Counted from the stretch's first letter, positions 18,893 to 28,837 are shown. The stretch is DNA of 64,000 bases from Pacificimonas pallii (GCF_019204005.1 NZ_JAGSPA010000004.1:62001-126000); one strand, 5' to 3'. Made by a program: numbers and translations. The notes: generated by a model from the letters alone, not told the origin.

Positions 18893-18932
18893 CTTGATGA
18901 TATCCTTTTTCAACTTTTCATTTTTCCGGCGC

Positions 18933-19562
18933 CTAGCTGACAGGCTGGCGGTAGCGCGGGAAGGGCAGGGTCCATGCGAAATGCATGGCGAGGATGCGCA
19001 GCGCAAGACCCGACAGCACGCCCGCGACCACGCGGATTTCAAATCCCATGCTTTCCGGGATCAACAGGTAGACCGCCGCGCTGAGGAGGGCGGCGCTGAC
19101 GTAGATTTCCTTGGCGAACAGGATCGGGCGTTCGCCGCAGATGATGTCGCGGATGATGCCGCCGAAACACGCGCTCATCGCACCGAACAGGATGGCCACA
19201 AGGACATGCGCACCAGCGGCGTCGGCCTTGGCCGCGCCGAGGACGGCAAACAGGGCGAGGCCCGCGGCGTCGGCATAGAGCAGCCATGTCATGCGCTGAC
19301 CCAGCAGCGCAGCGTTGAGGGCGCTGACCAGGAACGCGCAGACGATGCAGATGGCGATATCCGTCGGCTGCTGCACCCATGCGACCGGCAGCGCGCCAAG
19401 GAGCACATCGCGTACCGTGCCGCCGCCAACGCCGGTGACGGTGGCGACGAACGACACGCCAACAATGTCCATACCCTTCCGCAGGCCAAGGAGCGCGCCG
19501 GAGATGGCGAACACGGCGGTGCCGATGGCGCTGAGAATCAGGAGGGCGGTTTCGACAAGCAT
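18933..19562 (-). CDS. TRIC/UPF0126 family membrane channel
   Basis: A 209-residue protein with about seven membrane segments built from two repeated halves, each with a Gly-rich signature: GVGGGTVRDVLLGALP in the first and FGGIIRDIICGERPILF in the second. This is the UPF0126 (YicG) family, related to trimeric intracellular cation channels. The transported ion here is not known. It sits between the Rieske oxygenase and serine hydrolase genes on the same strand. Confidence 0.9.
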   Translation of the reverse strand: MLVETALLILSAIGTAVFAISGALLGLRKGMDIVGVSFVATVTGVGGGTVRDVLLGALPVAWVQQPTDIAICIVCAFLVSALNAALLGQRMTWLLYADAAGLALFAVLGAAKADAAGAHVLVAILFGAMSACFGGIIRDIICGERPILFAKEIYVSAALLSAAVYLLIPESMGFEIRVVAGVLSGLALRILAMHFAWTLPFPRYRQPVS

Positions 19563-19574
19563 GTCGCGCCGCCC

Positions 19575-20726
19575 TTATCCGACTATGCGGTCAACTTCTT
19601 CATGAAAACGCTTCACGCCCTGTTCCAGGGTACCAAGCAGGATTTCGCCGACCGCGCCCGAGGCGAGCCCGCGCTGTCCGAGCGCGACCGCACCGAAATC
19701 CTCTTTGCCGAATACCTGCCCGTCCAGCAGCGCCCAGCTTTTCGCCCAATGGGTCTCGGTTTCGGCGTCCTTCGGCGGTTCGGGGATCAGCATGAAATCC
19801 TCAACCAGCGTTTCCGATGGCGATTGCGGCATCAGGGTCATGACGTTGACATAATCCGGCGAGCAGATGACGACGGTGCCGGGCAGCATCTGATAGGTGA
19901 ACGTCCCGGCCTGGCGGATGGCGGGCCAGTCCTCGATATCAAGGTTGCCGGCGTCCTTCATGCGGGTCACGAGCGACCGCTGATGCGGGCCGATCATGTC
20001 ACCAGCGCCCTCGCCATCCGCAAAAAATCGTGCCAGCGTGTCCTTGTGCAGGCGCTGGACATGGTAGCTTTCCAGAAACGCGTCCATGATGAGTTTCCAG
20101 TTTCCCGCCACCTGATGCGTGCGGCGCGCATATAGTGTCATGCCGGACAGGCCGAGCGCGTCGAAATCCGCCGCGAGCGGCCCCTCGGCATAGCTGAAAT
20201 CATAGTCGCGTTCGCCGTCCAGCCCGGCCCAGACGATCCCGCCGGCTTCGCGGCAGGGCAGCGGCATCAGGCCGTGGCTCTGTCTCTCCAGCCCGGGAAA
20301 ACTCTCCGGCCGGGGCAGTCCGGTGAGGCGTCCGTCCGTCCCATAGGCCCAGGCGTGATAGGGGCAGACAATGCGCGGCCCTGTCACAATCTGGTCGGTA
20401 TCCAGCAGGCGCGTGCCGCGGTGGCGGCACACATTCAGATGGGCCCCGATGCGGCCGTCCTTGTCGCGCATCAGGATGATCGGCACGCCAAAGCCGTCAT
20501 GGGTAACGGCACTATTGGGGTGAGGCAGCAATGCGGACGGGGCGAGGGCGACGGGCATCGCGCGGAACAGCCTGTCCCGCTCGGCGGCATGGCGCGCCTC
20601 GTCCAGATAGACGGACGGATCGATCGTGGAGGTCGCATCGCTGCGCATGTCGCTGCCCGCGATCACGCGGCGGACGAGGTCCTTCTGGCCTTCGGTCGGC
20701 CGCAAATGGGGCGCGGGCATGTCCAT
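19575..20726 (-). CDS. Rieske [2Fe-2S] ring-hydroxylating oxygenase, alpha subunit type
   Basis: Oxygenase component with an N-terminal Rieske cluster (CRHRGTRLL...CPYHAWAYG, the Cys-x-His and Cys-x2-His ligands) and a C-terminal mononuclear iron domain (NWKLIMDAFLESYHVQRLH, giving the two His ligands). I use the ATG at 20726 (MDMPAPHLRP); the open frame extends upstream to 20792 without family sequence. No reductase, ferredoxin or beta-subunit gene is adjacent, so the substrate cannot be inferred. Divergent from the AmpG-like gene. Confidence 0.88.
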   Translation of the reverse strand: MDMPAPHLRPTEGQKDLVRRVIAGSDMRSDATSTIDPSVYLDEARHAAERDRLFRAMPVALAPSALLPHPNSAVTHDGFGVPIILMRDKDGRIGAHLNVCRHRGTRLLDTDQIVTGPRIVCPYHAWAYGTDGRLTGLPRPESFPGLERQSHGLMPLPCREAGGIVWAGLDGERDYDFSYAEGPLAADFDALGLSGMTLYARRTHQVAGNWKLIMDAFLESYHVQRLHKDTLARFFADGEGAGDMIGPHQRSLVTRMKDAGNLDIEDWPAIRQAGTFTYQMLPGTVVICSPDYVNVMTLMPQSPSETLVEDFMLIPEPPKDAETETHWAKSWALLDGQVFGKEDFGAVALGQRGLASGAVGEILLGTLEQGVKRFHEEVDRIVG

Positions 20727-20833
20727 GGCGCCGATGTCTATACCTTCGCGCGGCGCGGCGCAGCTATCGGCTTTTGCGGGTGATCGCCGCACAATCGCTT
20801 ACGTGGCGATCTTTTTGCTGCTAGTCGGGACCG

Positions 20834-22486
20834 ATGAGTAATGAACGCCCTCGCGGCTTAAAGCTTCTTGCTGCCGCTGTTCGGAATCGAAAATTGGGCA
20901 TTATGCTCGCATTCGGATTTGCAGCGGGGCTGCCCTACGCCTTGTTGCTAGGCACACTTTACGCGTGGCTATCAGAAGCAAAGGTCGATTTGGAGACGAT
21001 GGGCGTTTTCTCGCTTATCGGACTGGCTTATGCTTTTAAATTTCTCTGGTCGCCCGTTATTGATCGCGTGAGATTGCCCGGTCTTGAAAGACTTGGCCGG
21101 AGACGCGGTTGGCTAGTTCTTGCTCAAGCTTTGATCGGCGCAATTCTGATCATATTATCGCAGCTCGACCCGAAGAGTGCTTTAGGCTGGTTCAGCCTTC
21201 TGGCAGGAATCGGGGCTTTCGCGTCGGCGACACAGGACATCGTGATTGACGCTTGGCGTGTAGACGTGGCCGATGACATCGCCACGCTCGATCTTTTATC
21301 GACGGTTTACCAGCTCGGTTACCGTGTCGCGTCGCTTGCTGGCGGCGCTCTTGCGCTGGTGCTCGCTGCGCGAATTGGATGGCCTAACGTTTACTTTCTT
21401 TTCGGTGTTGCAATGTTGCTCGTACTCGTCGCGACATTCCTTGCTCCTGATACACCGCGGCCCTTGGATTCCGAGGGACCGAGCGAGTTGCGGCAAGCTG
21501 GTGCAATTGTTCCCAGACTTCGCGCATGGGCATTGGCGATCGTTTCCGCTCTTTGGTGTTGGGCGCTGACGACGGTGCTTGTATTCATGGTGAGATCACT
21601 CGGCGCTGAATCTGAGGCCCGTCCGGACCCAACCATCTTTATTCGGACATATGGGCCGCTGATTGTTGTCGCAACGGTGATCGTTCCTGCGATCATCGCT
21701 GCGGTTCTTGAAAAATTCCGGCATTCGGGGCGGCATATTCTTACGGAGACGGTCAGCGACGGTGGCGGCATAGGAAGAGTGCTAGATCACGGATATAGCG
21801 CGCTGATTCTGCCGCTTGGCGAGCTCGTCGGCCGCCTGCGCTGGGCAACCATCCTCGTCCTTGCTCTCATCCTCAGTTATCGCATCACCGATTCAATATG
21901 GGGCCCTTTCGCATACCCATTCTATCTTGGTGAGCTTGGCTATACGAATGATGAGGTGGCGGTCGCTTCCAAATTCTTTGGAGTTGGAATGACAATGTTG
22001 GGAATCACGCTCAGCGCCGTCCTGTTCGCGTGGATTGGACGAATGGCCACGGTTGTTTTTGGTGCCGTGATTGCTGCAGCAAGTAATTTGCTTTATGCCG
22101 ACCTTGCCAGCGGCGGCGCAGGTCTTGATGTTTTCGGTCAATATAGCGGGTTCTACTCGCTATGCAGTTTATTTGGTGCTGACGATAGATTGGCGCGCCT
22201 GATGCTTGCGATATCGGGTGAGAATATCGCGGGTGGTATCGCTGGAGCAGCGTTCGTAGCGTATCTCTCTGCGATGACCTCCAGACAGTATAGTGCGGTG
22301 CAATATGCGTTGCTCTCGTCGCTTACATTTCTGGTAGGCTCACTTGGTCGGGCAGCTCTTGGTGAGGGGATAGAACGTGTCGGTTACGCGCAGATTTTTT
22401 ACATCACAGCCGCCATTGGCGGTGTTGCGGTTTTCTTATCGATTCTTGAGTGGGCTCGTGAGCGCCGCGTGACGCAGGCGAGCTGA
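20834..22486 (+). CDS. AmpG-like muropeptide MFS transporter (probably acquired)
   Basis: A 550-residue MFS permease of the AmpG type, importing anhydro-muropeptides for cell-wall recycling. Family blocks include FGFAAGLPYALLLGTLYAWLSE, FLWSPVIDRV, RRRGWLVLAQ and FASATQDIVIDAWRVDVA. Sampled lines are about 48-57% GC against roughly 65% for neighbours, and codon use is AT-richer. Directly after its stop, in another frame, lies the high-GC tail of a second AmpG (22480-22656). The pattern suggests that a foreign ampG replaced the resident copy. Confidence 0.88.
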   Translation: MSNERPRGLKLLAAAVRNRKLGIMLAFGFAAGLPYALLLGTLYAWLSEAKVDLETMGVFSLIGLAYAFKFLWSPVIDRVRLPGLERLGRRRGWLVLAQALIGAILIILSQLDPKSALGWFSLLAGIGAFASATQDIVIDAWRVDVADDIATLDLLSTVYQLGYRVASLAGGALALVLAARIGWPNVYFLFGVAMLLVLVATFLAPDTPRPLDSEGPSELRQAGAIVPRLRAWALAIVSALWCWALTTVLVFMVRSLGAESEARPDPTIFIRTYGPLIVVATVIVPAIIAAVLEKFRHSGRHILTETVSDGGGIGRVLDHGYSALILPLGELVGRLRWATILVLALILSYRITDSIWGPFAYPFYLGELGYTNDEVAVASKFFGVGMTMLGITLSAVLFAWIGRMATVVFGAVIAAASNLLYADLASGGAGLDVFGQYSGFYSLCSLFGADDRLARLMLAISGENIAGGIAGAAFVAYLSAMTSRQYSAVQYALLSSLTFLVGSLGRAALGEGIERVGYAQIFYITAAIGGVAVFLSILEWARERRVTQAS

Positions 22487-22656
22487 TCGAGCGGATCGGT
22501 TATGTGGATTTCTACCTGCTTACGACCGTCGCCGCCGTGCCGGGCATCCTGCTATACTGGTGGATGATGCGAACGGGTCTGGTGGATGAAGCGATCGGGA
22601 CGGCCGGGACCGAGAACGCGCCGGATGATGTCCCGGCGCAGCGCACGGTCACCTGA
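22480..22656 (+). pseudogene. 3' remnant of a displaced resident ampG
   Basis: Reading in the frame of 22480 gives ELIERIGYVDFYLLTTV...PGILLYWWMM and stops at 22654-22656 (58 codons). It is high-GC and matches the C-terminal end of AmpG transporters; the intact gene ends in the homologous EGIERVGYAQIFYITAAI. No start codon or ribosome site suggests separate expression. Its last bases overlap the end of the DNA glycosylase gene on the other strand. Confidence 0.8.
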
Positions 22657-23146
22657 CGAGCGCGTCGCGGATGGGGAGCCAGCTGTCGATCTTCGCAGCC
22701 AGTGGCAGCGTATAGGCAGGGCTTGACGACGGCAGGTCAATGATCCTGGCGGTCGTTTCCGGCAGCACCGCGCGGCCGGATTTCGCCGCCTTACCGCCAT
22801 TGAAGCCGATGATTCGCAGATGCTGATGCGCGCTCACAAATGCCATCAGATCATTCGGCCGGGCGTTGCGAATGGCCGTGTCGAGGCTGCCATTTCGGGT
22901 GCAGGACTGAAAAACATCCCAGAGGCCGATGCCGTGATCGAGAAGCGCCGCGCATCTTTCATCATAGGATAATGTCACCATGTCCCTTCCGGTGATCGCC
23001 GCCATGATCCGCCAGAGCTGGTTGCGCGGATGGGCGTAATACTGCCCCAGCTCCAGCGAACGCGCGCCCGGCATGCTGCCCAGGATCAGGACGCGGATAT
23101 CGGCATTGGCAATGGGCGGAAAGGACCGGTGAACGACGTCCATCAC
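22649..23146 (-). CDS. DNA-deoxyinosine glycosylase (UDG superfamily)
   Basis: Removes hypoxanthine or related deaminated bases from DNA. The 165-residue protein has the superfamily's first motif (LILGSMPGARSLELGQYYAHPRNQLW) and the later SSSPAY loop. Length and pattern fit the hypoxanthine-DNA glycosylase family rather than classical Ung. The start (ATG at 23146 or 23143) overlaps the folC stop, so the two are coupled. Confidence 0.85.
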   Translation of the reverse strand: MMDVVHRSFPPIANADIRVLILGSMPGARSLELGQYYAHPRNQLWRIMAAITGRDMVTLSYDERCAALLDHGIGLWDVFQSCTRNGSLDTAIRNARPNDLMAFVSAHQHLRIIGFNGGKAAKSGRAVLPETTARIIDLPSSSPAYTLPLAAKIDSWLPIRDALVR

Positions 23147-24483
23147 GTCGGCAGGGGACCATTTTCCGCAAGCACTTCGCCCGCAAGATAGAGCGATCCG
23201 CAGATAAGGACGATCCCATTGGGCACGGCGTCAGCGGCGCTGGGGATTGTACGCAGAGCCTCCGCCACGCCCGCGGCCCTGCGTGCTGTCAGGCCAAGGT
23301 TACCGGCGATTTCCGCCAGGACGCCGGGCTGCTGGGTCAGGTGACCCGATACCGGCACGGCGCACAGCGTCTCCGCGCGGGCGGCGAGCGGTTTCAAATA
23401 GGCGCGCGCGTCCTTGCCGTCGATCATGCCGGTGATGAGGTGCACGGGGCGATCGGTCCTGTTGATGCGGCGCAGGAAGTCGGCGATGGCGCGGCCCGCG
23501 GCTGGATTGTGCCCGCCGTCGAGCCAGAGATCGGTGCCTGCGGGCAACAGGTCAACAAGGGGCCCTGATTCCAGCCTTTGCAACCGACCGGGCCAGCTTG
23601 CCCAGCCGGGGCCTGCGCGCAGGGCTGATTCGGGGATGGCGAGCGCGCTTTGATGGCGCAGCATGGCGGTCGCCAGCGCGGCATTGTCATGCTGGTGCGC
23701 GCCGGGCAGGCGCGGCGGCGTCAGCGTAACCTTGCCGGCCCTGTCGCGGTAATGCAGCTCGCCCTGGTAGAAGGTCGCGTCCCAGTCGAGGCCGCGCGGG
23801 ATCAGCTTTCCGCCCGCCAGCGCTGCGGTTTCGCCCACCTTTGCGGCGATGGCAGCGGGGTAGCGCGCGGTGACGATGGGCACGCCTGGCTTGGCGATGC
23901 TGGCCTTTTCAAAGGCGATGCCGAGGATGTCGGTGCCGAGAAACTTCTCATGATCGCGGGCGATCTGCACGACGCCGCAGACCGCGGGGTTTCTGATGAC
24001 ATTCGTCGCGTCGAAACGGCCGCCAAGCCCGACCTCCAGCACAAGTGCGTCGGCGGGTGTGCGGTGGAACGCGGTGAAGGCGGCGGCGGTGGTCAGCTCG
24101 AAAAAGGTGATCGGCGCGCCGTCATTCGCCTGCATCACTTCACGCATCAATGCGGTGAGCGGGCCATCTTCGATCAATTGTCCGGCAAGGCGAAACCGCT
24201 CGTTGAAGCGGACGAGGTGCGGGCTGGAATAAACGTGGACCTTATATCCCGCCGCCTCAAGCGCGGAGCGCAGGAACGCACACACGCTGCCTTTGCCATT
24301 GGTGCCCGCGACGTGGAATGTCGGCGGCAGGTGCAGATGCGGATTGCCGAGCTTCTCAAGCAGCGCCTCCAGCCGCCCAAGCGACAGGTCGATGCTTTGC
24401 GGATGCAGGCGGCGCGCCTCCTCCAGAAGCGCGTTCAGGGCATCGTCGTCGGAGCGTGCGCCATCGCCGATGATGGGGGGCAT
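23143..24483 (-). CDS. folC: Bifunctional folylpolyglutamate/dihydrofolate synthase
   Basis: Makes dihydrofolate and adds glutamates to folates. The 446-residue Mur-ligase-type enzyme shows the P-loop FHVAGTNGKGSVCAFL, the SSPHLVRFNERFRLAG block, FFELTTAAAF and EVGLGGRFDATNV, and the second-domain LDGGHNPAA. It follows accD by 39 bases in the conserved trp-accD-folC order. Confidence 0.95.
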   Translation of the reverse strand: MPPIIGDGARSDDDALNALLEEARRLHPQSIDLSLGRLEALLEKLGNPHLHLPPTFHVAGTNGKGSVCAFLRSALEAAGYKVHVYSSPHLVRFNERFRLAGQLIEDGPLTALMREVMQANDGAPITFFELTTAAAFTAFHRTPADALVLEVGLGGRFDATNVIRNPAVCGVVQIARDHEKFLGTDILGIAFEKASIAKPGVPIVTARYPAAIAAKVGETAALAGGKLIPRGLDWDATFYQGELHYRDRAGKVTLTPPRLPGAHQHDNAALATAMLRHQSALAIPESALRAGPGWASWPGRLQRLESGPLVDLLPAGTDLWLDGGHNPAAGRAIADFLRRINRTDRPVHLITGMIDGKDARAYLKPLAARAETLCAVPVSGHLTQQPGVLAEIAGNLGLTARRAAGVAEALRTIPSAADAVPNGIVLICGSLYLAGEVLAENGPLPT

Positions 24484-24522
24484 ATTACCCTCCCCCGCAC
24501 GCGGTGGAGGGAAGCGCGCCCA

Positions 24523-25380
24523 TCACGCCGCGTCCTTCACCTGACCCGTCATCATGCCGAGCAGGCGGCCGAGGACGGCAGCGAGGTCTTTTCTGTGCAC
24601 GACCTTGTCGATCATGCCGTGTTCCAAGAGGAATTCCGCGCGCTGAAAGCCCTCTGGCAGTTTCTCGCGGATGGTCTGTTCGATCACGCGCTGTCCGGCG
24701 AGGCCGATGAGCGCGCGCGGTTCGGAAATCTGTATGTCGCCGAGCATGGCGTAGCTGGCGGTGACGCCGCCCGTCGTCGGGTCGGTGAGGACGACGACAT
24801 AGGGCAGGCCCGCCTCGTTCAGTTCCTCGATGGCGACCGTGGCGCGCGGCATCTGCATCAGGCTGAACAGCCCCTCCTGCATGCGCGCGCCGCCGGACGC
24901 CGTGCAGACGACATAGGGCAGGCCATGCTTCAGCGCTTCGCGTGCGCCCGCGACAAAGGCCGAGCCGACACCCATGCCCATGGAGCCGCCCATATAGGCG
25001 AAATTCTGGACGCCCATGACGGTATCGACGCCGCCGATCGCGCCGCGCGCGACCAGGAACGCCTCATTGTCGCCCGTTGCCGCACGGGCGGCCTTCAGCC
25101 GGGCGGGATAGGGCTTCTGATCGCGGAATTTCAGCGGGTCGTCCGCGACCTTTGGCGTGGCGATGGTCCGGTAGGTGCCGCCGTCGAACAGCTGTGTGAA
25201 GCGATCGACCGGGCCGATACGCTCATGATGATCGCATTGCGGGCAGACGTGCAGGTTCTGCGCCAGATCACGCTGGAAAATCATCTGCCCGCAGCCGCGG
25301 CATTTCATCCACAGATTATCGGGAGAATCCTTCTTCTGAAGGAATTTCAGGCGGGGGCGAAGATTGTTGAGCCAGCTCAT
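24523..25380 (-). CDS. accD: Acetyl-CoA carboxylase carboxyltransferase subunit beta
   Basis: Transfers carboxyl from biotin to acetyl-CoA, the first step of fatty-acid synthesis. The N-terminal zinc ribbon has Cys27, Cys30, Cys46 and Cys49 (CRGCG...CPQCD). The crotonase-like core is complete, with QNFAYMGGSMGMGVG and SGGARMQEG forming the oxyanion region. Its ATG overlaps the trpA stop by four bases. Usual length (285 residues). Confidence 0.97.
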   Translation of the reverse strand: MSWLNNLRPRLKFLQKKDSPDNLWMKCRGCGQMIFQRDLAQNLHVCPQCDHHERIGPVDRFTQLFDGGTYRTIATPKVADDPLKFRDQKPYPARLKAARAATGDNEAFLVARGAIGGVDTVMGVQNFAYMGGSMGMGVGSAFVAGAREALKHGLPYVVCTASGGARMQEGLFSLMQMPRATVAIEELNEAGLPYVVVLTDPTTGGVTASYAMLGDIQISEPRALIGLAGQRVIEQTIREKLPEGFQRAEFLLEHGMIDKVVHRKDLAAVLGRLLGMMTGQVKDAA

Positions 25381-26165
25381 GTGGCGTCTCTTATCGCCTC
25401 TGACAGGCTCTGCACATAGGCGTGTACGGCGGGTGCGGGGTCATCCGGATTTTCGCCGATCAGGTCGACAATCGCGCTGCCGACGACGACGCCGTCGGCG
25501 ACCCGCGCGATGGCCGCGGCCTGCCGGGGCGTGCGGATGCCGAAGCCGACGGCGACGGGCAGGTCGCTATGCGCCTTGATGCGCGCCACAGCGTCGCCGA
25601 CATCGGTCGTCGCGGCGGAGGCGGTTCCCGTGACGCCCGCGACGGAGACATAATAGAGGAACCCCGACGCGCCGTTCAGGACGGTGGGCAGGCGTGCCTC
25701 ATTTGTCGTTGGTGTCGCAAGCCGGATGAAATGCAGCCCGGCATCGCGAAACGCAGGGCCAACCTCCTCATGCTCTTCGGGTGGCAGGTCGACGAGGATA
25801 CAGCCGTCGACGCCTGCCTTTGCCGCATCCGCCGCAAAGGCGCTGCCATAGGCCAGGACCGGGTTGAGATAGCCCATCAGGATCAGCGGCGTTTTCGGGT
25901 GCCGCGCGCGAAAATCGCCCGCAATCCGCAGCGTCCTTTTCAGCGTGGTGCCCGCGTTCAGCGCGCGGATGCTGCCCGCCTGGATCGCCGGACCATCGGC
26001 CATTGGATCGGTGAACGGCATGCCGAGCTCGATGACATCCGCGCCCGCATCGACAAGAGCGTCGAGGATGGCGGGGGTGTGCGCAGGGCTTGGATCGCCT
26101 GCCGTCACAAAGGCGACAAGCGCGGCGCGGTTCCTTGCAAAGGCGGCGGAGAGGCGGTCAGTCAT
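25377..26165 (-). CDS. trpA: Tryptophan synthase alpha subunit
   Basis: Cleaves indole-3-glycerol phosphate to indole, which is channelled to TrpB. The TIM barrel carries the catalytic Glu and Asp in ELGMPFTDPMADGP, and the phosphate site is in VGFGIRTPRQA. 262 residues, normal length. It is separated from trpB by about 105 bases that contain a strong hairpin, and overlaps accD downstream. Confidence 0.97.
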   Translation of the reverse strand: MTDRLSAAFARNRAALVAFVTAGDPSPAHTPAILDALVDAGADVIELGMPFTDPMADGPAIQAGSIRALNAGTTLKRTLRIAGDFRARHPKTPLILMGYLNPVLAYGSAFAADAAKAGVDGCILVDLPPEEHEEVGPAFRDAGLHFIRLATPTTNEARLPTVLNGASGFLYYVSVAGVTGTASAATTDVGDAVARIKAHSDLPVAVGFGIRTPRQAAAIARVADGVVVGSAIVDLIGENPDDPAPAVHAYVQSLSEAIRDAT

Positions 26166-26270
26166 GTCCTTCTCCTCCCCGACGGGCAGGGATTAGGGGA
26201 GGGCGCGGCCGCGCCGAGCGCGCCCTCTCGGTCTTTCCCCAAGGGGGAGAGGCGGCGTTTTCAGTGTTTC
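26166..26270. repeat. Hairpin-rich trpB-trpA spacer
   Basis: Perfect arms GAGGGCGCG (26199-26207) and CGCGCCCTC (26219-26227) form one hairpin, and CCCC AA GGGGG near 26237-26247 forms another. Such GC-rich palindromic spacers often mark dispersed intergenic repeats or RNA processing sites. No T-run follows, so a simple terminator is unlikely. Confidence 0.5.
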
Positions 26271-27497
26271 TCATATCTCCACCCCCAGCGCATCCGCCAC
26301 CGTAAAGATGTCCTTGTCGCCGCGGCCGCAGAGGTTCGCGATGATGATCTGGTCGCGGGACATTTCCGCTGCGACTTCGCGCACGACGTGGATGGCGTGG
26401 GCGGGTTCCAGGGCGGGGATGATGCCCTCGGTCCGGCACAGGAGCTGGAAGGCGTCCAACGCCTGTTCGTCGGTCGCGCTCATATAGTCGACGCGGCCGA
26501 TGTCGTGCAGCCAGCTATGTTCCGGGCCAATGCCGGGATAGTCGAGACCGGCGGAAATGCTGTGCCCCTCCGTGATCTGGCCGTCCCCGTCCTGCAGCAG
26601 AAAGGTCTTGTTGCCGTGCAGGACGCCGGGTTTGCCGCCTGCCAGGCTGGCGGCGTGCTCGTCGCCATCCAGGCCGCGGCCCGCCGCCTCGACGCCGATG
26701 ATGCGCACGTCCCTGTCATCCAGAAAGGGGTGGAACAGGCCGATGGCGTTGCTGCCGCCGCCGATACAGGCGATCAGCGCGTCGGGCAGGCGGCCTTCGC
26801 GTTCCAGAATCTGTGCGCGGGCCTCGGTGCCGATGACACTTTGAAAATCGCGGACCAGCTCTGGATAGGGATGCGGGCCAGCGGCCGTGCCGATGATGTA
26901 GAATGTATCCTCGACGCGGGCGACCCAGTGGCGCAGCGCCTCGTTCATGGCGTCCTTCAGCGTGCCGCGTCCGGCGGTGACGCTGACGATCTCCGCGCCC
27001 AGCAGTTTCATGCGGAAGACATTGGGCTGCTGGCGGCGGATGTCCTCGGCGCCCATGAAGATGGTGCATGGGAGGCCGAAGCGCGCGCAGACCGTGGCGG
27101 TGGCGACACCGTGCTGACCCGCGCCGGTTTCGGCGATGATGCGCGTCTTGCCCATGCGGCGGGCGAGCAGGATCTGGCCGATGCAATTGTTGACCTTGTG
27201 CGCGCCGGTGTGGTTCAGCTCGTCGCGCTTCAGATAGATCCTGGCCCCGCCGATTTCGTCCGTCAGCCGCTCTGCGAAATAGAGCGGCGAGGGGCGCCCG
27301 ACATAATGCTTCATCAAATCGTCGAATTCGGCCTGGAAGGCGGGATCGGCCTGCGCGCGGCGATATTCCCGTTCCAGCTCCAGGATCAGCGGCATCAGGG
27401 TTTCGGCGACGTAGCGCCCGCCAAACTGGCCGAAATGACCGCGTTCGTCGGGGCCGGCGCGCAATGAGCCTGAGGGACGTGAATTCGGATTGGTCAT
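26271..27497 (-). CDS. trpB: Tryptophan synthase beta subunit
   Basis: PLP enzyme joining indole and serine to tryptophan. The PLP-binding Lys101 lies in [10 protein letters not shown], and the phosphate loop is [10 protein letters not shown]. 408 residues, normal. Its ATG overlaps the trpF stop by four bases, within the run trpF-trpB-trpA-accD-folC. Confidence 0.97.
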   Translation of the reverse strand: MTNPNSRPSGSLRAGPDERGHFGQFGGRYVAETLMPLILELEREYRRAQADPAFQAEFDDLMKHYVGRPSPLYFAERLTDEIGGARIYLKRDELNHTGAHKVNNCIGQILLARRMGKTRIIAETGAGQHGVATATVCARFGLPCTIFMGAEDIRRQQPNVFRMKLLGAEIVSVTAGRGTLKDAMNEALRHWVARVEDTFYIIGTAAGPHPYPELVRDFQSVIGTEARAQILEREGRLPDALIACIGGGSNAIGLFHPFLDDRDVRIIGVEAAGRGLDGDEHAASLAGGKPGVLHGNKTFLLQDGDGQITEGHSISAGLDYPGIGPEHSWLHDIGRVDYMSATDEQALDAFQLLCRTEGIIPALEPAHAIHVVREVAAEMSRDQIIIANLCGRGDKDIFTVADALGVEI

Positions 27498-28126
27498 ACG
27501 CTGTGCACGGCTTCCATGAAGGCGGCGATTTTGGCCGCGGATTTCTGTCCCGGTGCGTCTTCCACACCAGAGGAGGTGTCGACAAGGGGTGCGCCGGTCG
27601 CAGTGATCGCTTCGGCAACATTTTCAGGGGTGAGGCCGCCGGCGAGACCCCAGGGCATGTCCGGCCTGGCGTCCTTTAGCAGCTGCCAGTCGAATCGTAC
27701 GCCGCACCCGCCGGGCCGGTCGCTGTCCTCTGGCGGCCTGGCGTCGAGCAGCAGCATGTCGGCGGCTCCGCGATATGCCTCTGCCGCGCGCAGATCGGCG
27801 CGCGTGGAAATGCCGAGCGCCTTCCATATGGGACGATCATGACGGGATTTCACCGCCTGCACGTGGGCGGGGCTTTCGCCTCCATGCAGCTGCAGAATGT
27901 CGAGCATGGGCGCGGCGGCGGCAAGCAGGTCGTCATCGGCGTCGACGAACAGGCCGACGCGCATCATACCGTCGGCGGCGGCGGACAGGCCGCGGGCTTC
28001 GCCAAGCGTAATGTTACGCGGACTTTTGGGGAAGAACACGAATCCGACATGGCTGGCGCCCGCCATGCGGGCCGCGTGCAGCGCGCCGGGCGTGCGAATG
28101 CCGCAGATTTTTGCGTCGACAGGCAT
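27494..28126 (-). CDS. trpF: Phosphoribosylanthranilate isomerase
   Basis: Third step of tryptophan synthesis (Amadori rearrangement of phosphoribosylanthranilate). The TIM barrel starts [16 protein letters not shown] with the catalytic Cys, and the Asp and phosphate sites are in [14 protein letters not shown] and [14 protein letters not shown]. 210 residues. It starts two bases after the pyrF stop. Confidence 0.96.
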   Translation of the reverse strand: MPVDAKICGIRTPGALHAARMAGASHVGFVFFPKSPRNITLGEARGLSAAADGMMRVGLFVDADDDLLAAAAPMLDILQLHGGESPAHVQAVKSRHDRPIWKALGISTRADLRAAEAYRGAADMLLLDARPPEDSDRPGGCGVRFDWQLLKDARPDMPWGLAGGLTPENVAEAITATGAPLVDTSSGVEDAPGQKSAAKIAAFMEAVHSV

Positions 28127-28128
28127 GA

Positions 28129-28827
28129 TTAGCGCGCGCGGGCGGACAGGACGGCGGCGATGGCCTGTGCCGCCGCGGCGGGATCGGGGGCTGCGGTGAT
28201 CGGCCTGCCGATGACAAGAATGCCCGCCCCGGCGTCGCGTGCCTCGACGGGCGTCATGACGCGTTTCTGGTCGCCGATGTCGCTCCCCGCCGGGCGGATG
28301 CCGGGAACGACGAACAGCCCTGCCGCCCAGTCGGCGCGCCGGTCGGCCACTTCCCTTGGGGAGCAGACAATGCCGTCAAGACCGCTGTCCCGCGCCAGGG
28401 CGGCGAGCCGCGCGACCTGTGCGCCGCTGCCGCCTGGCACGCCCATGGCCGAAAGATCATCGTCATCCAGACTGGTCAGCACGGTGACGCCGACGACCGC
28501 GGCGTGGCCGGGCGCGGCGGCCTTTGCCGCGCGCATCATGGCGCTGCCGCCGCCGGCGTGCACCGTCAGAATATCGAAATCGACATTGCCAAGCGCGCGA
28601 ATGGCACCCGCGACGGTGTTCGGGATGTCGTGCAGTTTCAGGTCGAGGAACAGCCGCGCCTTCGGCGCGCGCGCCATCACCTCCGCGACGCCCGGCGCGC
28701 CGTGACTGTTCCAGAATTCAAGGCCAAGCTTCAATCCGCCGACATGCGGCGCCAGCGCTCTGGCGAGGTGGCAGGCATCAGAAAGGTCGGTCGTGTCGAC
28801 CGCGCAAAAGACCGGGTTTCCCGTCAT
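28129..28827 (-). CDS. pyrF: Orotidine 5'-phosphate decarboxylase
   Basis: Final step of UMP synthesis. Catalytic Lys and Asp are in LDLKLHDIPNTV; the phosphate site is in VPGIRPAGSDIGDQ and VIGRPI. I begin at the ATG at 28827 (MTGNPVFCAVDTTD), preceded by AGGAAA; the open frame runs 30 codons further into lapA without family sequence. Part of the conserved lapA-pyrF-trpF block. Confidence 0.95.
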   Translation of the reverse strand: MTGNPVFCAVDTTDLSDACHLARALAPHVGGLKLGLEFWNSHGAPGVAEVMARAPKARLFLDLKLHDIPNTVAGAIRALGNVDFDILTVHAGGGSAMMRAAKAAAPGHAAVVGVTVLTSLDDDDLSAMGVPGGSGAQVARLAALARDSGLDGIVCSPREVADRRADWAAGLFVVPGIRPAGSDIGDQKRVMTPVEARDAGAGILVIGRPITAAPDPAAAAQAIAAVLSARAR

Positions 28828-28837
28828 GGGTTTCCTG

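Noticed and set aside
25422-27467. Open frame of about 680 codons on the plus strand
   Set aside because: Antisense shadow of trpA and trpB; no family sequence.
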